From: Hibiscus mutabilis
Taxonomy: Eukaryota; Streptophyta; Magnoliopsida; Malvales; Malvaceae
Direction: 5' to 3'
DNA length: 64,000 bases
NCBI GenBank assembly: GCA_019671005.1
Contig: CM033741.1
Span: 6,262,001 to 6,326,000, forward strand
Numbering within the stretch: the first letter of the stretch is position 1; each line of letters begins with the position of its first letter. The position numbers were made by a program, and so were the translations under genes. A model generated the notes under the pieces. The model worked only from the letters and a program-made list of their open reading frames with translations, was not told the origin of the DNA and made no database searches. This document shows, piece by piece, positions 49,651 to 61,357 of this stretch.

Positions 49651-50793
49651 TATAAAATTTTAAAATCAAAATGTTTGGGATATAATTTTAAAATCAAAAT
49701 GTTTGGGATATAAGATTGTTCAATTTTTAAAAAACGAAATAATTTTAAATTTTTTCTTTGTTTTCATGTTTCCTTGACAAATCAAAGAGAAAAAATTTAT
49801 TATTTTGAACAAGTCAGTATGATTACATTAGTAGAAAAAAATAAAATTATTATAATTGCGCTGACAATTACAACCCCTCATTTCATCCTCGTAACAAAAC
49901 AACTAAACAGAATTTGCTCTGTGCTCTTTGATTCATTAAAATCTTTACATAAAAGAAAAATCAACTCAATAGTTTTACTTTACACATATAATCAAAATAA
50001 AGAAACAATAAGAACACAAAATACTTGGATTAATCATTTTTAAACATGGATAAATTTGAACCGAATTTTAGGATAATATTTTGAACCGAATCAGACTTAA
50101 AGAAGCAGAAAATGGATTACTCTCGTGCATAAGTTCAACCCACAAACACCCATGCACCGGAGTGACTGAGCTAAACTTCTCTAACAAAGGTGATTAACTT
50201 GAAAAAAAATGGTTATTGTTAAACAAGTTGCAATTCTGAACTTGACCTAGCTTTACCAATTTCCAGGGTTGTGGCTTCCCTTGTACTAGAAAAGAAAAAT
50301 ATTTCATATACAGATCAACCTGAAATTTAACTCTACTGTTTCTATCAGTTAAATCCAATTCGATAATAAATGGTACTACGAAAGATATGCATAAGTGCAT
50401 CGTTCACAAGAAGCAAGTGTTCAAAAGAAGAAAGTCTATATTAGCACCTAATCTCTATCAAAGTCGAGTAAAAAGCATAATTACGAATATGAACCGTATA
50501 CAAATGTAACATGAATGCATCTTGCAAACGCAGGGCCAGATCAAAAGATGAAGAAATACCATACTAGTCATTCCCATGACATACTCAATCAGGCTCCAAA
50601 ACTACATGAAATGCAAGGACCTACATGTATGTGAAACGATGATTATGTTAGTAACTATGATGAATCAAATACATGCAGTATGACCAAAAAACAAACATAT
50701 AATATAAAAAATGCAGTTATAATTAATATAGATTTCCTCATGGAATGAGGTTAGTAAACAATGAAGCACCAAACACTAACATCCTTACATGTA
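49651..50793. other. 3' flank of the HSP20-like gene; AT-rich
   Basis: No other gene is recognised. The direct repeat 'tttaaaatcaaaatgtttggga' occurs near 49661 and 49688. The last part is the 3' UTR of the minus-strand HSP20-like gene. Confidence 0.5.
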
Positions 50794-52305
50794 TCACAAT
50801 ATTGATTCCTCGAGGTCCATGAATGGTCGTTCACTCCATGGGGAGGGGCGAAAGCAGACACGGACCTCATGCTCTTCTTGTCCTCCATGATGCTTGGGCA
50901 CGATAATCTCGAGCATTGTTCCAGTCTCATCATGGTATGCTTCCAGTTTAGCATTTTCAGGAATACGGTTTGGAAGGGGAATTTCTCTAATAAATTCCCC
51001 CGGAGGACAGTGCTCGGGTGCTGGATCTGTTAGCTTAAATGTCCTATCATGTCTCTTAATGAATGGCATGCAAGCTGTACTCACACATGATATCTTTACA
51101 ATTCCATGTGAGGGAGTATTTCTCCAAGTAACTTTCACCCTTTGAAGATCCGAAAATGGCAAGCTGACGATGATCAAAAAGCTTTCATCGTCTTCATATA
51201 TTGTTTTTGCTGCTGTAACGGGTCCATTTACATTCTTCATTACCCCGCTAAATTCATTCATCCATGTTGGCTCGACTGGGTGGAATTTCATATCCAAAAC
51301 TCCATAGGAATGCAAATTATTAGGTAAACAAGGATCCTCATCATTTCCATTCCGGAAATAGTCCTTTTTCCGTTTATTACAGACAGGTGATAAATCCATC
51401 CCATTACCATTGCTATGTTCTATCGGCTGAGATGATAAGTTCAAACCAGTACCATTCAGCAGCTTCCAAGTGTGGGAATTAAAATTACCCCTCAAAGGAG
51501 CAGGGGGAAGCTCGAATTCTGTGCTAGTAAGATTCCTCCAAGATGCAAAATCACTTGCTTCAGGAGGAATAGAGAAGTTTATATCCCTACCGGTAAGTTC
51601 TCTCCATCTCCTCTTCTCTTCATCATCAAGATTTGAGAGGTTTGGTGACGTCACAACTTCAATCCCATGTAAACATTGAGGATTAGAGAGACCCCTGTAG
51701 TGTTTCCTCTGCATTCTATGAGATCTAACAAAACCTTTACCAACACTAAACGGAAACAGGGGCTCCCCTTGCCGAGAATGACCATTCATGTAACTCCTCA
51801 ACTGCATCTTACCAAGTGCATTTTCGGGCCTTTCCTTGAAAACCCACATATACATGTTCTCCATGTCATGCTGAACCAAGAACGCATCCAGCTCCAAGTC
51901 TGACTTGTCATACCCGGACAAGCCATTGCTGTCCCTGATTACCTTAGATTTTGACTTCCCATTTAAAACAGGCTTGAAGTAGAAAGTAAAGAAAAACCAA
52001 GCACCCCATACACTGTCAAGACGCTTGATACACTTCTTAACCACTTTTGGGACATTGAGAACGGCCTCGTATATCTGGGGTGCAAGGCTAACATCTAAGA
52101 TGTCACATGAATCGTTCCATGTCAATGGAGGTGGGCTCAGCTCAGATGATAACGGTAGATTGATATCGGGTGGCCGAGAAAGCATCATAGATCGACTCAT
52201 CTCTCTCTCCAATTCATCCGGTAGAAAAGAACCGGAATCCATAGACAGAAGTGTAGACGGGTGATCAGTCTCCATTGACAGAGTAGTGAGAAGAGCTTCC
52301 CCCAT
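50794..52305 (-). CDS. HSP20-like (alpha-crystallin-type) chaperone family protein, 503 aa
   Basis: A single uninterrupted exon encodes 503 residues starting MGEALLTTLSMETDHPSTLL. This matches a plant-specific group of long proteins annotated as HSP20-like chaperones, much larger than the 15-25 kDa small heat-shock proteins. The N-terminal half is conserved in that group (WNDSCDILDVSLAPQIYE, VWGAWFFFTFYFKPVLNG, AFLVQHDMENMYMWVFKERP). The middle is charged and has a basic KRKKDYF segment. The alpha-crystallin-like beta-sandwich is at about residues 370-485 (ESFLIIVSLPFSDLQRVKV to GTMLEIIVPKHH). The function is not established from sequence, and a scaffold or co-chaperone role is inference. The ATG at 52305 is the first in frame and is preceded by a 5'-UTR intron. 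No lesion is seen. Confidence 0.9.
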   Translation of the reverse strand: MGEALLTTLSMETDHPSTLLSMDSGSFLPDELEREMSRSMMLSRPPDINLPLSSELSPPPLTWNDSCDILDVSLAPQIYEAVLNVPKVVKKCIKRLDSVWGAWFFFTFYFKPVLNGKSKSKVIRDSNGLSGYDKSDLELDAFLVQHDMENMYMWVFKERPENALGKMQLRSYMNGHSRQGEPLFPFSVGKGFVRSHRMQRKHYRGLSNPQCLHGIEVVTSPNLSNLDDEEKRRWRELTGRDINFSIPPEASDFASWRNLTSTEFELPPAPLRGNFNSHTWKLLNGTGLNLSSQPIEHSNGNGMDLSPVCNKRKKDYFRNGNDEDPCLPNNLHSYGVLDMKFHPVEPTWMNEFSGVMKNVNGPVTAAKTIYEDDESFLIIVSLPFSDLQRVKVTWRNTPSHGIVKISCVSTACMPFIKRHDRTFKLTDPAPEHCPPGEFIREIPLPNRIPENAKLEAYHDETGTMLEIIVPKHHGGQEEHEVRVCFRPSPWSERPFMDLEESIL

Positions 52306-53064
52306 TCTTTTTTCCTTGCTATTCTAAATATCAACTCTTTTTCCACTGTTTAAAACTTAAAAACACTAACAATCAACAAAAGCTCCCTATAGACATCTTC
52401 ATAAATCAAATGAAAAATTCGAGCCAAATCGTAGATTCATATCCAATCAATCCACAAAACCACTGGTAAACCTCATAAAAATCTTCATGATTCAATTCCA
52501 AGCACAACAAAATCCACTAAGTTTCATCAATCAATCAAATTCAAACTACAGCTGAACACGAACAAGGGCAGTAACATTGTTAACACCAAAAAACCCAACC
52601 TGAAAGAAAAAACATACAAAAATAACCAATTCAATCTCAATTTTTCTATTTTAAAATGGATTCAAAATAATCAAAAGGATGCTTATATCAAGGCCGAATC
52701 AAGCTAATGTTTTTATTATCTAAGATCTAAAATACCCTAAAAATTAAAGATTCAAAACTTTCGCTTTCTATCATTTTTCTTACCCATCAAACCAAACAGA
52801 ATATAAGCTGATTTTTTTTTAAAAAAAAAAGAAGAAAATCCATGATTCTATAAGAACCGGAATCCAAAAAAATTCCAACACAAAAGTGAGTCGCAAAAAA
52901 GGAGCAGATTTGAAAGGAAATCAAATCAATCACACACACACAAAAGAAAACCCTAACCCTAAAAAAGTAAGATAAAAATAAAAGAAAATTGATTTGTATT
53001 ATCATTACCTAAAAGGAGAGGATTTGAATCCAGAGAAAATTGAGAGCTTGAAAAATATGATCCC

Positions 53065-53098
<34 letters not shown>

Positions 53099-53130
53099 GA
53101 TTCTGTTTAAAGAGACGGAGTTGAATAAGG
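52306..53130 (-). promoter_or_regulatory. 5' UTR with intron and CT-rich leader of the HSP20-like gene
   Basis: On the minus strand a leader of about 120 bp ends TCTCCTTTTAG|GTAATG, with donor GT at 53008-53007. An acceptor, TATTTAG, lies about 25 bp before the ATG, so an intron of roughly 680 bp sits in the 5' UTR. The leader contains a (CT)n tract (GA on the plus strand, about 53068-53095), common in plant core promoters and leaders. The gap between acceptor and ATG is read by eye. Confidence 0.6.
53068..53095. repeat. (GA)n microsatellite in the HSP20-like leader
   Basis: About 13 GA units in a row; in the transcript sense this is a CT tract in the 5' UTR. Confidence 0.9.
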
Positions 53131-53279
53131 AAATGATCGAGACATCGGCGCCGTTTCGAACTGAAGGCGTTAGGTAACGGAGACGGCAACTTTTTTTTTG
53201 GACTGAAAAGCATAAAACAAGGGTCAAACGAGGCGTCTCTCTCTATCATACAGTATTAAACAAGGGTCAAACGATGGTT

Positions 53280-55183
53280 CTACCATATTCGTCTAAACAC
53301 ATAGCATCATAAATGTATGATTGTGCACACATCATATACATATATCTCATGAGTTCATACATCATCACGCAGATAACACCAATAATATTAAGTGAGGCCC
53401 GTGTCCATACAATATTGGGATCCTAAACTACGAGTAAGGTCTGCGTCCACAAAGCATCAGGATCTTATACTGGTGGGGATGAAGTATCGAGATCCTACAT
53501 CCATGTTCTGAATCTCTCATCAAGCATCCTCAAACGAGGCTCGCGTCTACAAAGCATCGGGATCCTATATTCGGAAGTCTTCAAGGTGTTGCAACACACT
53601 TCAAAGGTATCCAAATCATATTAATAAGGGATGACTCAAATATCTAGGCAACCTATCAGCACACAGCAAGGGCCCTAACCACCACACATCATCAATCGGT
53701 CCACCTAGGATCCCTACAGGTTACTACTTCACATGATTCACCCAATGTTTACCGATTTATTAGCCCTTTTATTTCACATACGGGGTTTAGATCTTTGTTT
53801 CTCAGTTTTAATATTCATTTTATACCTTAAGAGACCACTTGGCTCCTTTACCTTAAATTATAGAACCCCGAACGCAAACCCAAATTTCTTGGACAGATTG
53901 CCCAACGAGTACCGATACTCCTATATGGGTATCAGTATGCCTCTCTAGGTACTAGTACTCTTCCATGAGTATCGATACTTAAATTAGGTTTGAAAATTTT
54001 GGTGTTACAAGCCATACTGATACGTTCACCCCGTATCGGTACTCGGCATCGATTCGTGATCCACCTCGTACGATCCCTACCCTACCGGTACTTCTACCTT
54101 TGCGTACTGGTACACGAAAGCCTTCCTAAGACAATGTAACAATAGTACCGATACGCCCCTTATCGTACCGATACACGAAAATACTACTAGAATTCTTATT
54201 AAGCAAGGGGTACCGATACGCGTACAGCAGTACCGGTACGCCTCTCACAGACCGTCCCCTTCAAAACATATGCGTACCGATATTGGACACCCAATACCGG
54301 TACACGAGCCCGGAATTTCAAACTCTGGTTTCGAATTTCACCTATAAATCCCACTTAACCTACATGGTTAATCCCCAAACCGTTCCTACAAGTTATGATG
54401 AAGTTATTAAGTGAGTTGCTATCAATTTTAAGCCTTAACAACACCAAATCCACATTTTACCATTAAATAACACCCAAGGTATATCAAAGCCAAAAAACCA
54501 AAAGCATTCCTCGAAGCCTATTTTTATGATTTCCAGGAAACTATAAGAGTTAGTAGTGTACTAACCATAGCTTAACAGCTAAAATAAAGCCTTTCTCCAA
54601 GCTTCAAGCCTTATTCCCTTCTTGGACTCTTGATGAACTCTCAACATCTTTCACTACATGGGAAGATTGCAAAACGAATTATAATGTTGCTAGATGATTA
54701 AAGAGACAAAAAACATATCCTAAACCTAAGATTGGAGCTCCCAAAACCCTAACCTCATTCAAATCTCCTAACCCCCAACAACTCTTTATTCCACCAATCC
54801 AAACAAGACTTACCTTGAAATGTAGATCTTTGGATGCTTAACAATTATCCTTCAAATCCCAAAACGATATTCTAACTCAAAAAGATGCAAAATGGGATCT
54901 TTACCATGGGTCTTTAGGAGAGAATGAGATGTAAAAGATGAGAGAAAAAGGGTAGAAGAATATGAGCTTATCATCTTACATCTCCTGCAACAATTAAGCT
55001 TCAACCTCCCTCTTTTTTTCCCAAAAGAGAAATTACCTTCCTACCCTTTCATTAAACAACCAAACAAGTCCACATACAAGGCTTTCCCAAAAAGGCTCCT
55101 AAAAGCCCAAAATCACGGCCCAAATACGAGGTTCGTGCCTTGATTAAACCCGACCCTCAGATTTCAAAATCCAGGTCATTACA
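53280..55183 (-). mobile_element. LTR family B-like copy upstream of the HSP20-like gene
   Basis: On the minus strand it begins at 55183 with TGTAATGACCTGGATTTTG, a typical LTR start. It is collinear with 9423-9720 over 53400-53760. A cluster of GTACCGATAC-type palindromes lies at 53905-54303. No coding sequence is present. The end nearest the gene has no clear TG/CA border or duplication and is probably truncated. Confidence 0.65.
53905..54303. repeat. GTACCGATAC-type palindrome cluster
   Basis: About fifteen variants of GTACCGGTAC / GTACCGATAC / GTATCGGTAC lie over 400 bp. They share the motif with clusters at 8612-9023 and 9836-10014. Confidence 0.8.
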
Positions 55184-56639
55184 GTTTTAGTCTATACTTG
55201 TGACATATGTTGTTTGCCTTTGCGACAGTTTTCTTGTTTGAAAATATCGGTGGTCTCTTCATATTTTGAAGTCATTTTATGGTTGTTTGTCAATGTGCCA
55301 AGATTTTGCAGTAAAAATAATATACATAAGCCACCAAAGACAAAGCCATATATAGTATGAGAGGTTGTTACTCCTCCCAAATTTTTTGACATAATGGCAT
55401 TTTAGGTCATTTTCAATTTAAATATTAGTTAGATAAGGCATTTGTCTCTCCTAATTTTTAGATTTAAAAGTTTAATAGTCTCTTGCCTCTCTCAATGTTT
55501 GATCCTAGCTCAGTCCGTGTAAGCCATAGAGCTTCTAGTTTAAGCATATGGTTACTGAATTTTTGTTAAAATATTGGACAAGTTCTTCTAGAAAGAGATG
55601 AATTTTGCTTTTCTTACTTTCATATTCTTCAAGTTTTAATGTATATCTGTTTTATTCTCTATGATTATTCGTGGTTTAGAGTGTATCATGTTTGTAATCT
55701 TTTTCACTCTAATAAAATTAAAATTTTATCATTGTTAATTTTTTTAACGTTTTATTAAATTTTCTTTTAGTTTTCAAACGAAATTTTATTTGATAAAATC
55801 AAATGAAACTACTAGTGAGACCGTTAGTTAAAAGTAATAAAAAAAACTATATATGCTTATGCAAGCTAATTAGGATTTGCACATACATATTAAAAGAATA
55901 GACAATTATTGCTTTATTACAAGTAGAAAAAAAAATTGAAGGGGCACTTGAAGAAAAATCCCTTTGGGTAGCAAAAAGGCCGCGTTTAAATTATTTTCTG
56001 AAAAAAATAATAAAAAAATATATGGTACGGAATAATATTTTAAAAAAGTTAAGGGTATGTTTGCTTCGCTAAGAATTTCGAAATATATATATTTTTAATA
56101 AGTTTTTGTGTTAGGTTTGAAAAATTATATCATGAATTTAGTTTATCACATTAGTTATGGTTCAATCAATAAAAATTACTCAATTCATCATTTTTTTCTA
56201 TGTCATTAACTTAATCATATAATAACTTAAAAAAACTGTTCAAATGACATTTAAAAAATTAGTAAAAATTTATTGATTGAAAAAAATGTATAATATATGG
56301 TTTTTATTAATTATGACAATGACTGATATGATAAGTCAGACCTATGATATAATTTTTTTGTTTGATTTATAGAAAATAACATGATTAACGGAAAATGATT
56401 TGAATGTAAGTGAAAAATAAACAATTTTTTTCCTGTAAAGCCATTTTTCGAAATATGGCTCCTCACAATCATATATTTTTACATAAAAATAATCAAATAA
56501 TAATAAAATCATTGCTTAATATTATAAAAATATTATTTTAATAATATAATTTAGTATTACTAGTTATTTTAAGCTTTGAATATTATTTTTAATATTTTAA
56601 CGTTAAAGAGGTTGTAGATTGAAATACGCTTAAGCACGT

Positions 56640-56815
56640 AACAATTTTTTTAAATAGTCTTAAGGTGATTACAAGGTAGTATCTATTCATAGATTATTAA
56701 CCATTTGACAAAGCACACACACTTTGGAGACAAAGCAATTTGAACCCAGGTCTTACAGGATGAATATCATCCGCTTTTTCACTGAGACCACTTGTTGGAT
56801 TCACACAATTTTCTA
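56640..56815 (-). repeat. Dispersed repeat, copy 2
   Basis: Reversed, it shares 'aatccaacaagtggtctcag', 'gatgatattcatc' and 'ttcaaattgctttgtctcc' with 32403-32570. The class is unknown. Confidence 0.55.
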
Positions 56816-57569
56816 ATTTATGAATTAGAAATGTGAATAGTTCTAAGCATTTTGTTTTTGTTTTTTGAGATTTATTATTATTATTCTAATAATAACTGTT
56901 CAATTTTAATAATTAATAAAATTCACATATCATGCAGATAAAATTATTCAAACTTGAATCTTCTAAGAAAAATAACATTCTCTTTTTCACTAGGTCCATT
57001 CTTTCCGCTCAAGATTTATTTATCTTTTAAATGTTGACCTTTTTATTTATATTTGAGCTAAATTTGCCCAATGATCAAACAAGCACAGTCCAAATTAAAT
57101 TGGACTTGGACCTAATGATCAACCCCATGCAATTTCACCAAATCAACTCATATTTGCTAAAAATCTTCCCAATCAGTAATTCTTGACCAACTAAATCTAA
57201 ATTCTTGCCATTCATTCTCAATCTACGATGTCACGATTAAGAAAATGGTAGAAAACGAGCCGGCTAAATTATTGGTTATTTATATAAATACATGCCAATT
57301 TTTTAAAATGGTTTATAAAAGTTAAAACTTTCAGCAACGATGTACTCTTGCATGTTTAAAGTAAATTATGATGCATGGGAATTGTGACAATTTAGCATAA
57401 GATCCCAACTTCAGGTGATGTGCTGAGCATGTTGCATCCCATCCATACGTGCTAATTTACTACTACCATGCTTGTGGGGTCCGTCAGCGTTATGTATTTA
57501 AGGGTAATTATTTTATATACTGATGCTGAAAATAATAGTTTCTACAAGCGTCTTAGTTTAGAATTTTGG

Positions 57570-57800
57570 GTTATATTTTATGGTTTTGGAGGTTAGTGGT
57601 TTAGAATAGATAATTTGTGGTTAAATTTTAGAGCTTGGAGTTTGAATTTAGGGTTTAGAGGTTAAAACATAAATCCCTAGTCATATTACCATAAACTCTA
57701 ATACAAACCTCTAAACCATTAATTCTCACATTAAACCCTAAACTCTAACAACCATTAAATTCTAAACCCCTAAACCTAAAATTTCTAGCATCTAAACCCT
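57570..57800. repeat. Head-to-head degenerate telomere-like tract
   Basis: Up to about 57660 the text is 'tttagggtttagaggtta' in type. From about 57680 it reads 'ctctaaaccattaa' and 'aaaccctaaactctaa', the reverse sense, so the tract is inverted about its middle. Confidence 0.6.
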
Positions 57801-59859
57801 AAAATATAACAAAAAAACTAAGTCACTTTAGTGATCTTTTTGTTCTCATCGCCTCTGTATTAAATATAAATCCATATTATATATATAGTAGTAGTATGAG
57901 ATAGAATCCTTTTACACTATGTAAAATTTTTAAGTTTTTAATTTTTTGGACCGTTGGATAATAATAAATTGATGACTGAGATTAACAATAGAAATGAAGA
58001 AAATTTTATGGGAAATATCCATCTTTAACTTACTACCCTCTTTTCCTCCACTATATCAAACTTGTGAAAGAAAATGATAGCAGGTTGCTGAACTATACCG
58101 GAAAATTCATTGGTGGAATTATTGGGAAATTGGAAACTTGGTACAACTATTATAACTAATCTCTGTCTTAATCAGCGGAAACTTATTACACGTCCCAACC
58201 CAAGAACAAAAATCCTCATTTATACCTCATGTTAAAAAAATACTTAAAAAATTTAATTTTCAAATCTTAAACTTTAAATCTTACACCCTAAAAAATATAC
58301 CCTACTTTAACCCTAATTTTAATATGGGGAATAAATAGAGCATGCCAAGGGCAGACGATTCCCATCTCCAACCCAAAGCGGTTAAAAAATAGCACAGGAT
58401 TTTTAGTTAGAAAAGTTTTATTTATTTATTTGATTGAGTTTTTATAAATGAATCCTTCATCCATTAATCCTTTTCCTTTAAGACTAGAAATAAACATATA
58501 TTTCTATCCTTTTCCTTTACAAACAAAAAGTATCATAAAAAACATCAAAAAGTGTAATTAAAGTAATGTATCCCATGAAAAAAAAACATATTGTCTAAGG
58601 TTTAGTTCCATGAGACATAACATCTCCATTGATGGTTTATGCCACCAAATTTTATGGTACACTTTTTTTTAATTATTACCATTATTGTAAATCATTTAAC
58701 TTAAAATCAAACGAATTTGAACAAAAACATATAAACATGGTCTTTTAATTTTTAATAGTCAGCCATATAATTAAATCGGTAGGGGAGGGAATTTTGCTCT
58801 TAATGAGTATTGAACTCATAACCTAAAAGAGGGGGAAGGGTATCAACCGAGAGCTTTTATCCACGTACTCTAGAGATTGTGGACAATTATGAGTGCTTTC
58901 AATTACAAATCGGTATGACTCGATCCATGAACATATTTTTGTTAAAAAGATCACATTATCTTATTTTGAAAAAAATGGAATTGTGAATTACACCTATAAA
59001 ATTTGGTGCTATATGACTATATTTAATCCGATTACCTATAACAATAAGGAGTTATAAATTCTCTGCTTTTTATATATACCTTTCACCAATAAATCAATGT
59101 CTCCTACATTTATTTTTCCCTATTTTTTTATTGAATTTGAGAAAATAATTATCAAGAAAAAAAGAATAATTATCAAGAAAAAGGACAAAATCCCATGTCC
59201 ACCTTTTGTTTTGATTAGAAAAACCCCCTTTAAAATATTGTTATATAAGAAAAAATATTTTACTTGCCCCATGCCCTATATATATTGAGTTTTTAAAGAT
59301 AAAATTTTAGATTTATTTTTGAAATTAATTAGTCTATTAATTATTATCATAATGTATAATATATAACTTCAAATATATTATTTGAAATAATTGTAAGAAA
59401 GGATTTTTTTAAATACTGTTAACAAATTTTGTTATTTCACCAAATTACCCTTAAATGAAAAATCCAATCCTCATCAATAAAGCTCCTCAATGGATATTAT
59501 AGTAAAAAAAATATTAAATTAAATTAAATTAAATTACTAAGTCCTCAGATTATATCTGTAATTAATTCATTTCATCATTATGTTATAAACATATTTAAAA
59601 TATTTTATATTTATATTTACATAAAATTTCATGTATTAGTATTTTATATTATATAAATTTTAGAATATTTATATATATACTTTTTATCTTTTTTTTTCAA
59701 TATATATATATATATATTAAAATCGTAGGGTGTTAAATATTGTGTTGCATGCGACAGACACTTCTCTTTTATTTGTGATCCCAATTGCCATGCGAGTATC
59801 TCTGCAAGGCAGGGACCTCAGTCTCCAGTCTCAACCATAAAATACAAACCCCTTTTATA

Positions 59860-60041
59860 GGAAAAATTATTACTATAGGTCTGACTTACCACAACATTCA
59901 TGATTTCATCTAATAATAATTTTTTATTTTATTTTTTTAAGGTGAATCTTTACCTCTTTCCTACATGTCATTAAATGAATGAATTTTATTGGATAAGACC
60001 ATAAATGACGTAGTGAGCCGAGACCATATAATAATTTCTCC
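59860..60041. mobile_element. MITE copy 2 (about 182 bp)
   Basis: It shares ends and interior with 29863-30105: GGAAAAATTATTACTATAGG on the left, GGAGAAATTATTATATGGTC reversed on the right, and 'cataaatgacgtagtgag' inside. Confidence 0.6.
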
Positions 60042-60377
60042 TTCTGCAGTGCTTCTCATTTATCGTTTTTTCCTCATTGATTAAAAATAATTAATATTAT
60101 AGTTTGTGAAACAAAATTATTTTTCATAATCATACTTGATGATTAAATTAGTTTGACTTCAAAGGGGGAAAAGGATAATTCTTTTTATAATAATAAAAAA
60201 ACTACCCCAAGCGTTTAAGATTTTTTGCAGGTATATTTCTTGAGAAAAAGACCAGTGAAAGAGCTTATTTTGCTTGTGTTTTCTCAAGATTCAAACCTTA
60301 TCAATAACCTTTCATTTGATTTGTTCTTCTAATGTAAATTACAAGGCTGGATTGAGATTTGAGAAGCAAAAAAAAGA

Positions 60378-60998
60378 ATGAAAATGGAATCTTTGAGCAG
60401 TGTAGGGGTTGGTTTGAGCATAGTTTTTGGGTGTCTTTTATTAGCTTTGATTGCTGAAATATATTACTTGTTATGGCGGAAGAACAGACTAAGAACAAGC
60501 TCCGATCGTGAAAATGATTTCAAAAACTCAGGTACACATCATTCATTCATTTGTTTGTTTCACATATTTTTTTGCTGGAAAACTTCATCACCTTCCATGG
60601 CTAACTCTGCTTTCAATCCTCAAGAAATTAGATTTGCAGAAGAACAACAATGCCATCAGCAGCAGCATGATCTGCAACCAAACAAAGATTTCTTGCTTAA
60701 GCCTTTCGACGGAGAACATGAAAATGATGAACAGCATCCTGGATATCTCTTCACAATTATTGAAGAAACAATGGAGGATTTGGAGTCTCTTGAAACCCCA
60801 TATCTAACCCCTTTTGCTTCTCCACCATTTTTTACTCCCCCATTAACTCCAATCGATGTTTGTTTCGACCACCAATTCGGATTCAACCCATTGTTCGAAT
60901 CCCAAACTGATGCAGGTTTTGATAGGTTAAGTTCATCACCTTCGACGATGTTGAAGTTCTTGCAAGAAGCTGAACTGAAGCTTCATAGGAAACATTAA
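60378..60998 (+). CDS. Uncharacterised plant membrane-anchored protein, 206 aa
   Basis: A single exon encodes MKMESLSSVGVGLSIVFGCL and continues with a hydrophobic segment at about residues 10-33, followed by basic residues (LLWRKNRLR), suggesting one membrane anchor with a cytosolic tail. A second short Cys/aromatic stretch (CLFHIFFCWK) and an Asn-Pro-Gln motif (NPQEI) follow. The C-terminal half has PGYLFTIIEETMEDLESLE, the Pro-rich TPYLTPFASPPFFTPPLTP, then FNPLFES, and ends SSPSTMLKFLQEAELKLHRK. This pattern belongs to a plant family without assigned function. The Met at codon 3 (60384) is an equally plausible start. An alternative intron beginning GTACAC at 60531 is unlikely because CWKTSS is conserved. 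No lesion is seen. Confidence 0.82.
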   Translation: MKMESLSSVGVGLSIVFGCLLLALIAEIYYLLWRKNRLRTSSDRENDFKNSGTHHSFICLFHIFFCWKTSSPSMANSAFNPQEIRFAEEQQCHQQQHDLQPNKDFLLKPFDGEHENDEQHPGYLFTIIEETMEDLESLETPYLTPFASPPFFTPPLTPIDVCFDHQFGFNPLFESQTDAGFDRLSSSPSTMLKFLQEAELKLHRKH

Positions 60999-61349
60999 TG
61001 GAAGATGTTCACAACAATGGCGGATTCAAGCTCTCTTAAAGGTGGATTTTCTATCACATTCATCAACACAAAATTCTTACTTCTTTCTCAGGTACTTCAT
61101 CTTAGTCAGAATTCGAAATTCATGTATTCTTGTCGTGTTTACAAATTTATATTATTACTAATTTTTATTATACCAACTTTCTTAAAGGTGGAATAATAAT
61201 AATAGTGTTAATCGAACTAATATTGAAATGATTTTATTAATAATTTTTTATTATGATATTTTTTATTCTTAATTTGGTAAGTAATCTTTTATGAGATAGG
61301 TGGTTCGTTCTCTTCCAAACTTGATCATGTGATGCTTAAGGTTGTTTAA
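60999..61349. other. 3' flank of the membrane protein gene
   Basis: This should hold the 3' UTR. It is AT-rich and I recognise no further gene. Confidence 0.5.
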
Positions 61350-61357
61350 ATATAAAA

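Larger units (their letters stand above)
55184..60377. other. Long AT-rich intergenic region
   Basis: No convincing gene is seen. Notable contents are a dispersed repeat at 56640-56815 (minus relative of 32403-32570), a degenerate telomere-like tract whose two halves point in opposite directions at about 57570-57800, a TA microsatellite at 59698-59718, a MITE at 59860-60041, and the promoter and leader of the gene at 60378. Frames such as 59097-59288 are poly-Lys/Ile chance frames. Confidence 0.5.

Noticed and set aside
60531..60600. Possible intron starting GTACAC in the membrane protein gene
   Set aside because: The frame stays open and the FFCWKTSS segment resembles the conserved FCWK..SS block of the family, so a single exon is simpler.
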